DNA of 64,000 nucleotides from Colwellia_A sp047621305 (GCA_047621305.1 JBLHNB010000006.1:44963-108962); one strand, 5' to 3'; positions 44,170 through 52,241 are shown, numbered from the stretch's first letter. Notes: a model not told the origin generated them from the sequence alone. Numbers and translations: made by a program.

Positions 44170-45675
44170 ATGACTACCGAAGTTGAACTAAAATATCTAG
44201 TTTTGTGCAGTGACGCTGCAGCAAAAATTACCGCCGTATTAACGGATAAAAAAATTACTTATGAGCAAAGTACTACGCATTTGTCTAACTGTTATTTTGA
44301 TACCCTTGAGTTAGCGCTTCGACATCAAGACATGGGACTAAGAGTTCGTGAGAGCGATAGTTTCATCGAGCAAACCATAAAAACAGCAGGTAAAACCCTT
44401 GGTGGACTTCATCAGCGTCCAGAATACAATGTCACTATTGATAAACGTTTTCCTGAACTTGCCTTATTTCCAAAAAATATTTGGTCTGCTTCACAGTCAG
44501 TAAGCTTACTTCAAGATCAATTGATTGCGTTATTTACTACTGATTTTCTGCGCACAAAATGGTTAGTGACACTTAATGAGTATACTCAAGTAGAAGTGGT
44601 ATTTGATCAAGGCAAGATCACCAGTAAAGGACAAAGTGTTGACTTATTAGAAATTGAACTGGAGTTGGTCATTGGGGATATTTCAGCCTTATTCCTATTA
44701 GCTGAACTATTTTTCGATGTGCTTGATGTTAGACCTGGCATTAAAAGTAAAGCGGCTCGTGGTTATGCTCTTTATCACGAGAAAGTAACAGGTGAACATA
44801 ATTTCGCGACATGTATACCACTTAAAATAGCGGCTAATACAGAACAGGCATTTTCTTCGGGTGTCGACTTCTCATTACAAGAATTACAAATTGTTATTGA
44901 TGCTTATTTACAATGCCCTTCACTAGAAAATTTAGTTCAAATTAATGAAGCGTTAATCGTATTACGACACGGATTTTGGTTATTCAGAGATACTATGTCC
45001 GCTGAAGTGTTTCAAATTAAAGAAGAGTTAAGCCATTTTATTCAGTTATTATCATGGGCTAATAATGCACTATTCTTGGAAGAATTAACAAATAAAACAG
45101 GAAATTATCGTAAGAAACTAGAGTTGAGTGAACAACTGATTGAACAACTTAAGTTAGAAAAACGGCGTTTACCCAGTATTAACGATGTTACAAAACTCTT
45201 ACATTCGAAACGTTTTAATTGTTTGCAATTGTCTTTACTCAAATTTTTGTGCGCAGAGTCAAATACACAAAACAGCATATTAAATGATACGAATGCAATG
45301 CTAAATTTTGCTCATCATGCCTTGAGTACAAGCTTGTCTGAATTACAGGCTATTATTCCAGAAGCTTTATCATTATCTAGCAAGCAATACTTGGAGCAAA
45401 GCAAATTATTGAACCGTTGTTTACTGACGAGCAATTGGCTAGGAAACTTATATGATGAAAACGAACGTATGGTTTATCTCGCTCCATGGTTAGATCTTAA
45501 ACGCGGCCTTACTGAGTTACAAACTTTGTGGATTATACAACAACAATTACAGCAGCTCGACGAACAGCCAATTAAGTTAGTAAATTGGCAAGACAGTAAG
45601 GTTGATAGTTTGTTGCATGCTCTTGATAATTCACGTCGAAAAGCCTTGTCAGTAGCACCTTATTGGCAACATTAA
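44170..45675 (+). CDS. ygiF: CYTH-domain inorganic triphosphatase YgiF
   Basis: 501 residues. N-terminal CYTH domain with the metal- and phosphate-binding ExExK as EVELKY at residues 4-9, the basic strand LRVRESDSFIEQTIKTAG and FDQGKITSKGQSVDLLEIELEL; YgiF of E. coli hydrolyses inorganic triphosphate. The C-terminal half (from about residue 230) is helical with scattered His/Arg and corresponds to the CHAD-like part of YgiF, though only weakly conserved. In enterobacteria ygiF directly precedes glnE; here an eight-gene minus-strand cluster separates them. Confidence 0.87.
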   Translation: MTTEVELKYLVLCSDAAAKITAVLTDKKITYEQSTTHLSNCYFDTLELALRHQDMGLRVRESDSFIEQTIKTAGKTLGGLHQRPEYNVTIDKRFPELALFPKNIWSASQSVSLLQDQLIALFTTDFLRTKWLVTLNEYTQVEVVFDQGKITSKGQSVDLLEIELELVIGDISALFLLAELFFDVLDVRPGIKSKAARGYALYHEKVTGEHNFATCIPLKIAANTEQAFSSGVDFSLQELQIVIDAYLQCPSLENLVQINEALIVLRHGFWLFRDTMSAEVFQIKEELSHFIQLLSWANNALFLEELTNKTGNYRKKLELSEQLIEQLKLEKRRLPSINDVTKLLHSKRFNCLQLSLLKFLCAESNTQNSILNDTNAMLNFAHHALSTSLSELQAIIPEALSLSSKQYLEQSKLLNRCLLTSNWLGNLYDENERMVYLAPWLDLKRGLTELQTLWIIQQQLQQLDEQPIKLVNWQDSKVDSLLHALDNSRRKALSVAPYWQH

Positions 45676-45722
45676 TATATTAGCCAGAGTTACATGAGTT
45701 GAATTAGTGGGTTTTGGTCGTC

Positions 45723-46190
45723 TTATTGACGCTTAACGACTTCTTCAACTTTAGCTAATAATAAATCAACTTTTTGTTCAAGTAATTTATTGTTCGCTAA
45801 GATCTCTCTATTTTGACTGCGCAGCTCTCTATTTTTAACATTTGTATCAGAAAAGCTAACAAATTTATTAACAAATTGCGCGCCCACATAACCGACCATG
45901 CCTACACCAATATAAAACATCGCAGCAACGATAAATCTACCCGCAATTGTCACCGGATAAAAATCACCGAATCCAATGGTGCTGGCGCTCATCTGTAACG
46001 TCCAAAAGGCATCACGGTAAGTTTTTATATTACTATTTACGTCAGATAATTCTGCCTGAACTAACGCGAAAGATAATAAGGCAATAATTGAATAGAGCAC
46101 AATTAAGGTCATGATAACCAGAAAGAAAGTATGGTAATTCTTAACCCCAAACTCATCAATAGCATGGGTTTTTAATCGATATTTCATCAT
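45723..46190 (-). CDS. Two-transmembrane potassium channel protein with C-terminal coiled coil
   Basis: 155 residues. First helix about 23-45, pore helix and selectivity filter STIGFGDFYPVT near residues 72-82 (the TxGxGD signature of K+ channels), second helix about 86-108 and a C-terminal Lys/Glu/Leu coiled coil (RELRSQNREILANNKLLEQKVDLL and on) suited to tetramer assembly. No ligand-binding (RCK or cyclic nucleotide) domain. It is the last gene of the PspA/DUF350 cluster, 9 bases after its upstream neighbour, so it likely works with that membrane system. Confidence 0.88.
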   Translation of the reverse strand: MMKYRLKTHAIDEFGVKNYHTFFLVIMTLIVLYSIIALLSFALVQAELSDVNSNIKTYRDAFWTLQMSASTIGFGDFYPVTIAGRFIVAAMFYIGVGMVGYVGAQFVNKFVSFSDTNVKNRELRSQNREILANNKLLEQKVDLLLAKVEEVVKRQ

Positions 46191-46198
46191 TTCTTCTT

Positions 46199-46525
46199 CT
46201 ATTCGTTTTTATCTTCTACATGATGGATTAAATCATCCATTAGCCGTTTTTTTATCTCTAATTGTTGTTCGGGTTGTAGCTGATATTTTTTTGCTAAAAC
46301 ATCATAGTCAGCAGGCGCTAAACTTACCGTTAAACGTGGGCGCTTAGGGCGTTTATTTGTTGGAAGACCTAATATATTTCTAATTTGATCTGATGGACTT
46401 AGCCCTGCTTCCAATGCTTGTTTTCTGATCGACAATTGAATTTTTTCATCCATATCAAAAGCAACTTGTACTGCCTTTACTGCTTTTATCGATGATTGCC
46501 ATTTTTCAGGGATTTGTCGGGTCAT
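46199..46525 (-). CDS. Small basic protein with possible ribbon-helix-helix motif
   Basis: 108 residues. The stretch VAFDMDEKIQLSIRKQALEAG followed by LSPSDQIRNILGLP looks like a ribbon-helix-helix DNA-binding unit (strand, helix, turn with LSPSDQIR, helix). A second similar strand-helix (RLTVSLAPADYDVLAKKY) follows a basic linker RPKRPR. This would fit an operon-encoded regulator for palindromic sites. Homologues in PspA-YjfK neighbourhoods are otherwise uncharacterised as far as I know. It lies 3 bases after yjfK and 9 before the channel gene. Confidence 0.6.
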   Translation of the reverse strand: MTRQIPEKWQSSIKAVKAVQVAFDMDEKIQLSIRKQALEAGLSPSDQIRNILGLPTNKRPKRPRLTVSLAPADYDVLAKKYQLQPEQQLEIKKRLMDDLIHHVEDKNE

Positions 46526-46528
46526 AAT

Positions 46529-47167
46529 TTAACTTCCAGGGAACATATCAACAATATCGGATGTTGGACGATATAACGTTAAGAATACATCGGTATCGCC
46601 ATCTTGCCATACTTCTATATCAATACCACGGGACTGATCTTGATCTAATAGGGCGTAGAGTTCAAATTGTTCACCGGCCTCATTGCCTTCATATGACGAT
46701 AAGCTTTCAGTTCTGTTATCTTTACGATGAAAATAACCGACTTCTGAAAAGATGTTTTGCTGGTATTGTGGACTAGTCCAACCTGATGTTAGTTGATTAT
46801 CTGCTTGTTTATCGAGAAAGGCGTTTCCAGGCTCGTCAAAAACGGTAGAAAACTCATCAAGATCAAAAAGGCTTTCAACCTCTTGATTATTAATTTTTAA
46901 TGAAAATTTGAGAGCGGTTTGATCATCTTCATCTAGGGTTAGATAGAGTTCAATATTATCATTACCTAACAGCACCCACTCCGTTTGTGTTTTTCTTTCA
47001 AATTCGTAACAGTTGACTGCACTGACTTGAAATTGTTGTTGACGCAATGCTTCAGGTAAACCAAAGCTGTCAGTAAGCACAATAATGTCTTTAATTTTTA
47101 ATTCTTTTACATCGGTTAAAGAACGTTGTTTTTCTTCTTTGTTAAAAACGCGTTTGAAAAAACTCAT
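46529..47167 (-). CDS. yjfK: DUF2491 family protein (YjfK)
   Basis: 212 residues from ATG 47167 (an upstream GTG is less likely). The sequence is acidic and strand-rich with no signal peptide: KDIIVLTDSFGLPEALRQQQF-like N-terminal part, then GNDNIELYLTLDEDDQ, YFHRKDNRTESLSSYEG and the end VFLTLYRPTSDIVDMFPGS. This corresponds to DUF2491/YjfK, encoded beside pspA-like yjfJ in E. coli. Function unknown; probably a cytoplasmic partner of the YjfJ membrane-bound scaffold. It lies 84 bases after the PspA gene. Confidence 0.82.
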   Translation of the reverse strand: MSFFKRVFNKEEKQRSLTDVKELKIKDIIVLTDSFGLPEALRQQQFQVSAVNCYEFERKTQTEWVLLGNDNIELYLTLDEDDQTALKFSLKINNQEVESLFDLDEFSTVFDEPGNAFLDKQADNQLTSGWTSPQYQQNIFSEVGYFHRKDNRTESLSSYEGNEAGEQFELYALLDQDQSRGIDIEVWQDGDTDVFLTLYRPTSDIVDMFPGS

Positions 47168-47250
47168 AGTTATCACCGTAAAAATCGCTCACTTACACCA
47201 ATAGGTATAATGAGCGACTTTGTTAACTGTCCAACCTTTAAAAGATAAGG

Positions 47251-47940
47251 CTACTTTTGTTTCGCTTTTAAACGATCCAGTACTGAATTTGCACTGTTAC
47301 TGGTAGCACCAATGCCAGCTTCTTTCAATTGAGCTTCTAAAGAATTATCTGAATTTTCTGATTCTAATAACTCAGCCGCTTTCATGCGATCATCAAATTT
47401 TTGCTGTTTGGCTTTAATACGTTCTAAAGAATCTTTTGCATTAAGCAACTTTGAATTACTTGATGAAAAGTTGTCTGTGATTGCCGATGTCGCTTTTTGT
47501 ACACTTTCTGTGGTTTTTACCATAGAAAGTTGACGTTTATATTCGCCGACTTGACGCTCGCTTTTCTTCACTAGCTCTTTTAAACGATCAGCATTTCCAG
47601 AAAAACTATCAAGCGCTTGTTGTTGAGCGTTTAAGTCGCTTTCTAGGGTCGAAATCTTTTCAGCAACGGCTAAAGCAAGTGTTTCATCACCTTTATCTAA
47701 TGCTTGTACGGCATAACCTTCATGCTCAGTTATTTCACGCTTAATACGGTCAACATCTCTACCTGATGCCATTTGTTGAGCCATTACGCCGGTTAAATCA
47801 CGTTTTGCTTTGGTTAAATGATTTTCAGAGTCGCGAATTTCCTGCTCAAATATTCGGGTTGCATTGGAATCGACAATCGATTCGCCAACTTCACTTGCGC
47901 CACCACGAATTGCGGTCATTATTTTCTTGAAAATACTCAT
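47251..47940 (-). CDS. yjfJ: PspA/IM30 family membrane-remodelling protein (YjfJ)
   Basis: 229 residues, almost entirely helical: N-terminal MSIFKKIMTAIRGGASEVGESIVD, an amphipathic helix for membrane contact, then long coiled-coil helices with heptads (DSENHLTKAKRDLTGVMAQQ, TLESDLNAQQQALDSF). PspA/IM30 relatives form ESCRT-III-like rods and rings that stabilise damaged inner membrane. It is the YjfJ type rather than PspA of the pspF-pspABC locus, given the YjfI and YjfK neighbours. ATG with AGGAG just upstream; 24 bases after yjfI. Confidence 0.92.
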   Translation of the reverse strand: MSIFKKIMTAIRGGASEVGESIVDSNATRIFEQEIRDSENHLTKAKRDLTGVMAQQMASGRDVDRIKREITEHEGYAVQALDKGDETLALAVAEKISTLESDLNAQQQALDSFSGNADRLKELVKKSERQVGEYKRQLSMVKTTESVQKATSAITDNFSSSNSKLLNAKDSLERIKAKQQKFDDRMKAAELLESENSDNSLEAQLKEAGIGATSNSANSVLDRLKAKQK

Positions 47941-47964
47941 ATATTACTCCTAAAAAGTGGTCGC

Positions 47965-48378
47965 TTAAATTAAATAGTCGCTCATATCATCGATGATTTC
48001 GATGGCATTATTGCTTAAAACACCTAATTCATGTTCAATATCTGAGAAAGTTGAATTGATTGATAAGGCACCAAAAATTACATACTTATCACCAATTTTT
48101 GAAAAAGAAGATAAGGGCATAGGAATATTCATCTCTAACATACTTTCATGCATTTCATTAACGCGGTCTGATCTTACTTCTTCAGCGCCCCATAAGTAGG
48201 TAATGCACAGAATTTGATCATCAGTGACTGAGACAAATATAGGGAGTTCTTCACGGTCAATTACCGTGATTTGTAAAACGTCAACCTCGCCTGAAATGGG
48301 TTGGCAGTCAAAAACCATTCCTGTATCTGAGTTGTCTGCTAAGGCATTCAAATGGTTTGCGATCTTATGAATATTCAT
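47965..48378 (-). CDS. yjfI: DUF2170 family protein (YjfI)
   Basis: 137 residues from ATG 48378, which has GAGGA 5 bases upstream; ATGs 4 and 9 codons earlier lack a site. Acidic, cytoplasmic: IANHLNALADNSDTGMVFDCQ, VDVLQITVIDREELPIFVSV, LPLSSFSKIGDKYVIFGALS. Matches DUF2170/YjfI, which accompanies yjfJ in E. coli. First gene of the second transcription unit of this cluster, behind a promoter with two operator copies. Role unknown, possibly a YjfJ regulator. Confidence 0.83.
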   Translation of the reverse strand: MNIHKIANHLNALADNSDTGMVFDCQPISGEVDVLQITVIDREELPIFVSVTDDQILCITYLWGAEEVRSDRVNEMHESMLEMNIPMPLSSFSKIGDKYVIFGALSINSTFSDIEHELGVLSNNAIEIIDDMSDYLI

Positions 48379-48430
48379 GTTCTTCCTCATGTTTATTAAT
48401 GACAAAATAAGTGATTAGGCTTTTTTGTCT

Positions 48431-48449
48431 GATGACATATTATGTCATC
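48431..48449. promoter_or_regulatory. Operator O1: palindrome GATGACATA-T-TATGTCATC
   Basis: Perfect 9-base arms around one base, centred at 48440. It sits at about +1 to +19 of the predicted yjfI transcript and 35 bases from the centre of the next copy (O2). Shares the core TGACATA-N-TATGTCA with it. Confidence 0.75.
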
Positions 48450-48455
48450 GGGTTT

Positions 48456-48483
48456 AATTTAGCACTTTGACATAATATGTCAA
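48456..48483 (-). promoter_or_regulatory. yjfI promoter with operator O2 over the -35 box
   Basis: On the minus strand: consensus -35 TTGACA (48483-48478), 16-base spacer, -10 TAAATT (48461-48456). The -35 is the left arm of the palindrome TTGACATA-A-TATGTCAA (48467-48483, 8-base arms). A protein bound there, and at O1 at the start point, would block RNA polymerase. Confidence 0.7.
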
Positions 48484-48542
48484 GCATTAGTTTTAAGTAT
48501 TAGCTTTAAATATTAGTATTCAATATTAGTTTTCTCATATTA

Positions 48543-50246
48543 TTATTGACTGTTATTTAATCCTTGTTGATCACGCCATGCATTTTGATGTAACTGGTAT
48601 ATGGTATGGCTGCCTAAATAATTAATAGGAATATCATCTTTTTTTAAATAAAAATTGTGCGGGAACTCAAATGAACTGATCAACATAGGTAACGTTAACC
48701 AATTATGTTTAACGGGTAATTCATTCAATGCTTTTAATCGAGTCAGGGGACTAGCACCAAGTTTGGTCGCTATAGTCCAACCCCACTCACCAAAACTTGG
48801 GACGTTGTCATGATATTGCTCTACGGAAGAAAAATTTGCCGCTTTGACCGTTTTTCCGATAGAAATAAATGAATCTTTAGCGTGATAAGGGCTAGTTGAT
48901 TGAATAGCCATGACGCCGTCACCGGCAAGTAACTGCTTTAAGCGCGCATAAAAATTGACTGAATAAAGTTTATTTAAATCAGGGTGACTTGGATCGGGTA
49001 AGTCGACAATTATTGCGTCAAAAACACGACGATTTTTTAAGAGTTCATCAATGGCAAGAAAAGCATCGGCTTTAATGATGTTGACTCTATTATCATTTAA
49101 GCTGCCTTTATTTAATCCTATAATATGACGGGATAAACTCTTCGGTAGTTTATGCTCGGGTTTTTGAAAGATATCCACTATTTCGCCGTCTAGATCAATC
49201 AAGGTGACTTGCTCAGGAGACCATTGCAATACATCGCGTAAAGCCAAACCATCACCGCCACCAATAATCAAAATATTATCCTGCCTTGCTGATGCTGCTA
49301 AAACCGGACTTACTAAATAACCATGATAAATGTGCTCATCAATAGAGGAGAACTGTAAGCGACCATTGAGGTAAAAATTAATGATGTTGGCTTGTTCAAT
49401 CCCCATATGACGTTGGGTAAAAGTAAGTTGTTGGAAGCGCGTGCTATCACTATAAACAACCTTGTCGGTATAGAGCAAATTGCTCATTTGGTTCATCCAG
49501 CTATTCCCTTGTTGATATATAACAACAATGAAGAGTAATAGGGCTAGGTGTAAACCAATCAATGTTTTTCGCCAACGAAGTTTTCGCCAGTAATACCCGA
49601 TAAATATGCTACCCGCGGCTAAATTTAAGGCGGCAGTGAGAGCACTTGCTTTGCTAATATCTATGGTTAGTAGAAACAATACCCAAACGGCGGCACCGCA
49701 ACCTGCACCGATATAATCTGCACCGTAGATAGTACCTAAATTATTTTTTAGATGGGTTTGATGGATCTCTTCTCTAATTCTGGCAATGAGCGGAATTTCC
49801 ATGCCAATGAAAAATCCTAGGAAAAAACCAAAAAAGTAAGGACTATTAAAGGCAAGATAACTTAACTGCTTAAATAAACCACCGCGTGGTAAGGCATCAG
49901 GGGGGAGTGAAAACATTTCTGAAATAATATGTGGAAATGTTTGAGTGATAGCGATCAGGCCGCCAATAATAATAATAGATGAGCTACCAAGTAGCGCAAT
50001 AATGAATTCAAGCCAAACAAAGCCATTAAAGGCACATTGAATTTTTCGTGCGGCAAATGCACCTAATCCCATAGCAACAATCATGAGTCCGATCATTGCA
50101 TAAATAGTGCTTTCCATTACACCCAGTACACGACCGGCATAATGCGATAATAAGTACTCGTATATTAACCCACAGCCAGCTAATACAGCCATGGTGAGGA
50201 TGAGTAAAACATCATCCAACAACAATCTTCGTTTATTAAACACCAT
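48543..50246 (-). CDS. Membrane-anchored spermidine-synthase-like aminopropyltransferase
   Basis: 567 residues. The first 260 or so hold about seven hydrophobic helices (for example ILTMAVLAGCGLIYEYLLSHY and FIIALLGSSSIIIIGGLIAI). The C-terminal part is a Rossmann-type domain of the spermidine synthase family: ILIIGGGDGLALRDVLQW near residue 325 binds the SAM-type cosubstrate, followed by LIDLDGEIVDI and IIVDLPDPSHPDLNKLYS with the DxPDP-like catalytic loop. Such membrane-fused SpeE homologues occur in PspA/DUF350 gene clusters; substrate unproven, polyamine or lipid-linked amine. 30 bases after the DUF350 gene. Confidence 0.85.
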   Translation of the reverse strand: MVFNKRRLLLDDVLLILTMAVLAGCGLIYEYLLSHYAGRVLGVMESTIYAMIGLMIVAMGLGAFAARKIQCAFNGFVWLEFIIALLGSSSIIIIGGLIAITQTFPHIISEMFSLPPDALPRGGLFKQLSYLAFNSPYFFGFFLGFFIGMEIPLIARIREEIHQTHLKNNLGTIYGADYIGAGCGAAVWVLFLLTIDISKASALTAALNLAAGSIFIGYYWRKLRWRKTLIGLHLALLLFIVVIYQQGNSWMNQMSNLLYTDKVVYSDSTRFQQLTFTQRHMGIEQANIINFYLNGRLQFSSIDEHIYHGYLVSPVLAASARQDNILIIGGGDGLALRDVLQWSPEQVTLIDLDGEIVDIFQKPEHKLPKSLSRHIIGLNKGSLNDNRVNIIKADAFLAIDELLKNRRVFDAIIVDLPDPSHPDLNKLYSVNFYARLKQLLAGDGVMAIQSTSPYHAKDSFISIGKTVKAANFSSVEQYHDNVPSFGEWGWTIATKLGASPLTRLKALNELPVKHNWLTLPMLISSFEFPHNFYLKKDDIPINYLGSHTIYQLHQNAWRDQQGLNNSQ

Positions 50247-50276
50247 AGGGGAAATAACTAATTTTTTAGCAGCGTT

Positions 50277-51179
50277 CTATGCCATCAACGCGGTAAGAAT
50301 TAAGGCGATCGAAATACTAATAGCCATCTCAACACTAGCAACACCGATATTATGCTGTTGATCTACTTCTTCAACTAAATTTATACCCCATAAAATAAGT
50401 TTCTTGGCGAAGGACGTTAGTATTGATACTAATAATGTCATTACAATACCGAAAACTAACCAACCAATAAGGTTCATTATTAGTGTTTCAGGGCTATAAC
50501 TTAAAAAGTGGCTGGCAGCTGTCACGGCAAGTGCGGTACTGATTACTTGTCCGGTATAGCGAATAGCTAAAGCCACTTGACCATTAGCAAAAGCTTCCTG
50601 CATACAGCTACCTTGGTTATTCTTAGCGTATTGTTTTTCTTTAATACGCGTGACCAGTAATAACATAGTTTGCGCGACAATAAAGCCACAAATAATCGCA
50701 ATAAAGGTATTTAAATCTATGCCATCTACCCAAAGTAGTACGGCTCTAATAATAATGGCAGTGGCAATAGCACCCGCCGCATCAACAAGTCCTATGGTGA
50801 TATTGTGGTTTTTAATGTGTTGATTTTTATCTATTTGATTAAGGGCTATTTTGTCATGAATAACGCGGCCGACTTTAATAAGAATTAAGCCCAATACACC
50901 ATAAGAAAACATGCCAATGGCTTCCATTAAATAACTGGGCGCATTTTCACCGGTAATTGCCCCTGTTAATACAATGCCTAATGCTGCAATACTACCTGCG
51001 ACACTAATGCCAAAAGCGAAATTATCTTCTTTTGCTAATTCTTCAGTGGAATTAACTTTAGCCGATAATCCGGAAATAAAGCGCATTGCCCCAAGCAGAA
51101 CAATGGCAATGGAGATATCGATCGCTAGATAGATCAGTAAGTCTTGGTTTAAAGCGGTTATGTCTATAAGTGTGTTCAT
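50277..51179 (-). CDS. DUF350 family membrane protein, two repeats (YjfL-like)
   Basis: 300 residues with about eight hydrophobic helices in two similar halves (about 1-140 and 145-300), each ending in a small/charged loop. E. coli YjfL (132 residues) has a single DUF350 unit, so this is a tandem-duplicated form. Motifs: FAFGISVAGSIAALGIVLTG in the first half and VEEVDQQHNIGVASVEMAISISIALIL in the second. No enzymatic residues known; DUF350 proteins are encoded beside PspA, YgiB/YgiC-type and SpeE-like genes. 23 bases after the lipoprotein gene. Confidence 0.85.
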   Translation of the reverse strand: MNTLIDITALNQDLLIYLAIDISIAIVLLGAMRFISGLSAKVNSTEELAKEDNFAFGISVAGSIAALGIVLTGAITGENAPSYLMEAIGMFSYGVLGLILIKVGRVIHDKIALNQIDKNQHIKNHNITIGLVDAAGAIATAIIIRAVLLWVDGIDLNTFIAIICGFIVAQTMLLLVTRIKEKQYAKNNQGSCMQEAFANGQVALAIRYTGQVISTALAVTAASHFLSYSPETLIMNLIGWLVFGIVMTLLVSILTSFAKKLILWGINLVEEVDQQHNIGVASVEMAISISIALILTALMA

Positions 51180-51202
51180 AATAGGTCCTATGCTCCTGCT
51201 CG

Positions 51203-52180
51203 TTATTTCCCGCGGCGAAAGCCACGAGAGGTTGAGCTTTTACTGTTTCTAAAACTAGCGTTTTTTGAATAATTTGATTTTTTTGAAAATGAGCTTTTTG
51301 TAGCACTACTAGCGCTAAATCTGTTGGCGCTGGTTTGTGCTGTTTTACTTTGACTTGATAAGCTCGAAGCACCTGAACGATTTTTACCGTAAGCGCTAGT
51401 GAATTTTTGTCCGCGACTTTGAAATGATTTTTTGGTGCGTGTATCCAGTTGATTTTGTTGTTTCAACTGATTAGGGGAGCTGTATCTGGTTCTGCCATAA
51501 TCATTATAATAGCTATAGTTTCTGTTTCTTCCCCAGTCATTATAAGAATGACGTCTTGAACCAAATACATCCCCCATCATTGAATACATGCCATACCAAG
51601 CCCAAAACGACATGCCATTACTTCCCGTTGACCATTGACCATAACTTGGGTTACCAATCAACTGTTCACCGGTGCCAAAGTCCTGGGCATTATTCGCACG
51701 TAAACTTTGTGATTTAGACAAAGAATTAACACGCGGTAAGACACCATCAGACATATCAGCCAATACATTTAAAGGATCACTAAGGGCATCGGAATAAAGT
51801 GTTGGATCAGCGGCTTGATAAATATTTAAGAGTTCATCATAAATAGCCTGATTGTTGGCAAACATACTGGGCTGAGTTTTAACGGTATTAATACGATCAA
51901 GTAGCGCTTTATACATTGGACCTTGTATCGTTGCTTCTTTTCGAAATTCATCAATTAACGTCTTTAATTCAGGTTTTTGAATGGCAACTTTATCTGCATA
52001 CTTCCTGATCAAGTTTGCATTGCTCACTTGATTGCCAGCTAAAGCATCCGCAAGTTGCTGTACACGTTGTTCGGTGATCGGTGTTTGCTGAATTATTTGA
52101 TCTTTTATTGGATCGCCACAACCAACTAACATCAATACAAGTGCAAATAGGGTAAATTTCAATGAGTGCATTTCTGCCAT
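51203..52180 (-). CDS. Lipoprotein with disordered Ser/Arg/Lys-rich C-terminal tail
   Basis: 325 residues from ATG 52180, which has GAGGA just upstream; a longer frame from 52231 would run through the promoter. Lipobox LMLVGC puts the lipid cysteine near residue 20. Residues 25-160 form a helical domain (ITEQRVQQLADALAG and on), then an aromatic/Gly segment (SNGMSFWAWYGMYSMMGDVFG) and from about 200 a low-complexity Ser/Arg/Lys/Tyr-rich tail ending SRGFRRGK. First gene of the cluster. The tail suggests binding to anionic polymers such as peptidoglycan, LPS or nucleic acid; inference. Confidence 0.75.
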   Translation of the reverse strand: MAEMHSLKFTLFALVLMLVGCGDPIKDQIIQQTPITEQRVQQLADALAGNQVSNANLIRKYADKVAIQKPELKTLIDEFRKEATIQGPMYKALLDRINTVKTQPSMFANNQAIYDELLNIYQAADPTLYSDALSDPLNVLADMSDGVLPRVNSLSKSQSLRANNAQDFGTGEQLIGNPSYGQWSTGSNGMSFWAWYGMYSMMGDVFGSRRHSYNDWGRNRNYSYYNDYGRTRYSSPNQLKQQNQLDTRTKKSFQSRGQKFTSAYGKNRSGASSLSSQSKTAQTSANRFSASSATKSSFSKKSNYSKNASFRNSKSSTSRGFRRGK

Positions 52181-52212
52181 AGTGTCCTCAAAAATGCTAT
52201 GGTAATCATTTA

Positions 52213-52241
52213 GTAATATCACCATCGACATAATATGTCTA
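52213..52241 (-). promoter_or_regulatory. Promoter of the lipoprotein-DUF350-SpeE unit with operator O3
   Basis: Minus strand: -35 TAGACA (52241-52236), 17-base spacer, -10 TATTAC (52218-52213). The -35 lies in the palindrome GACATA-A-TATGTC (52227-52239), the same core as O1 and O2. It lies in the 164-base gap shared with glnE (plus). Confidence 0.65.

Noticed and set aside
48431..48483. The GACATA palindromes as Pho boxes
   Set aside because: Pho boxes are direct TGTCA repeats 11 bases apart; here the arms are inverted around one base.
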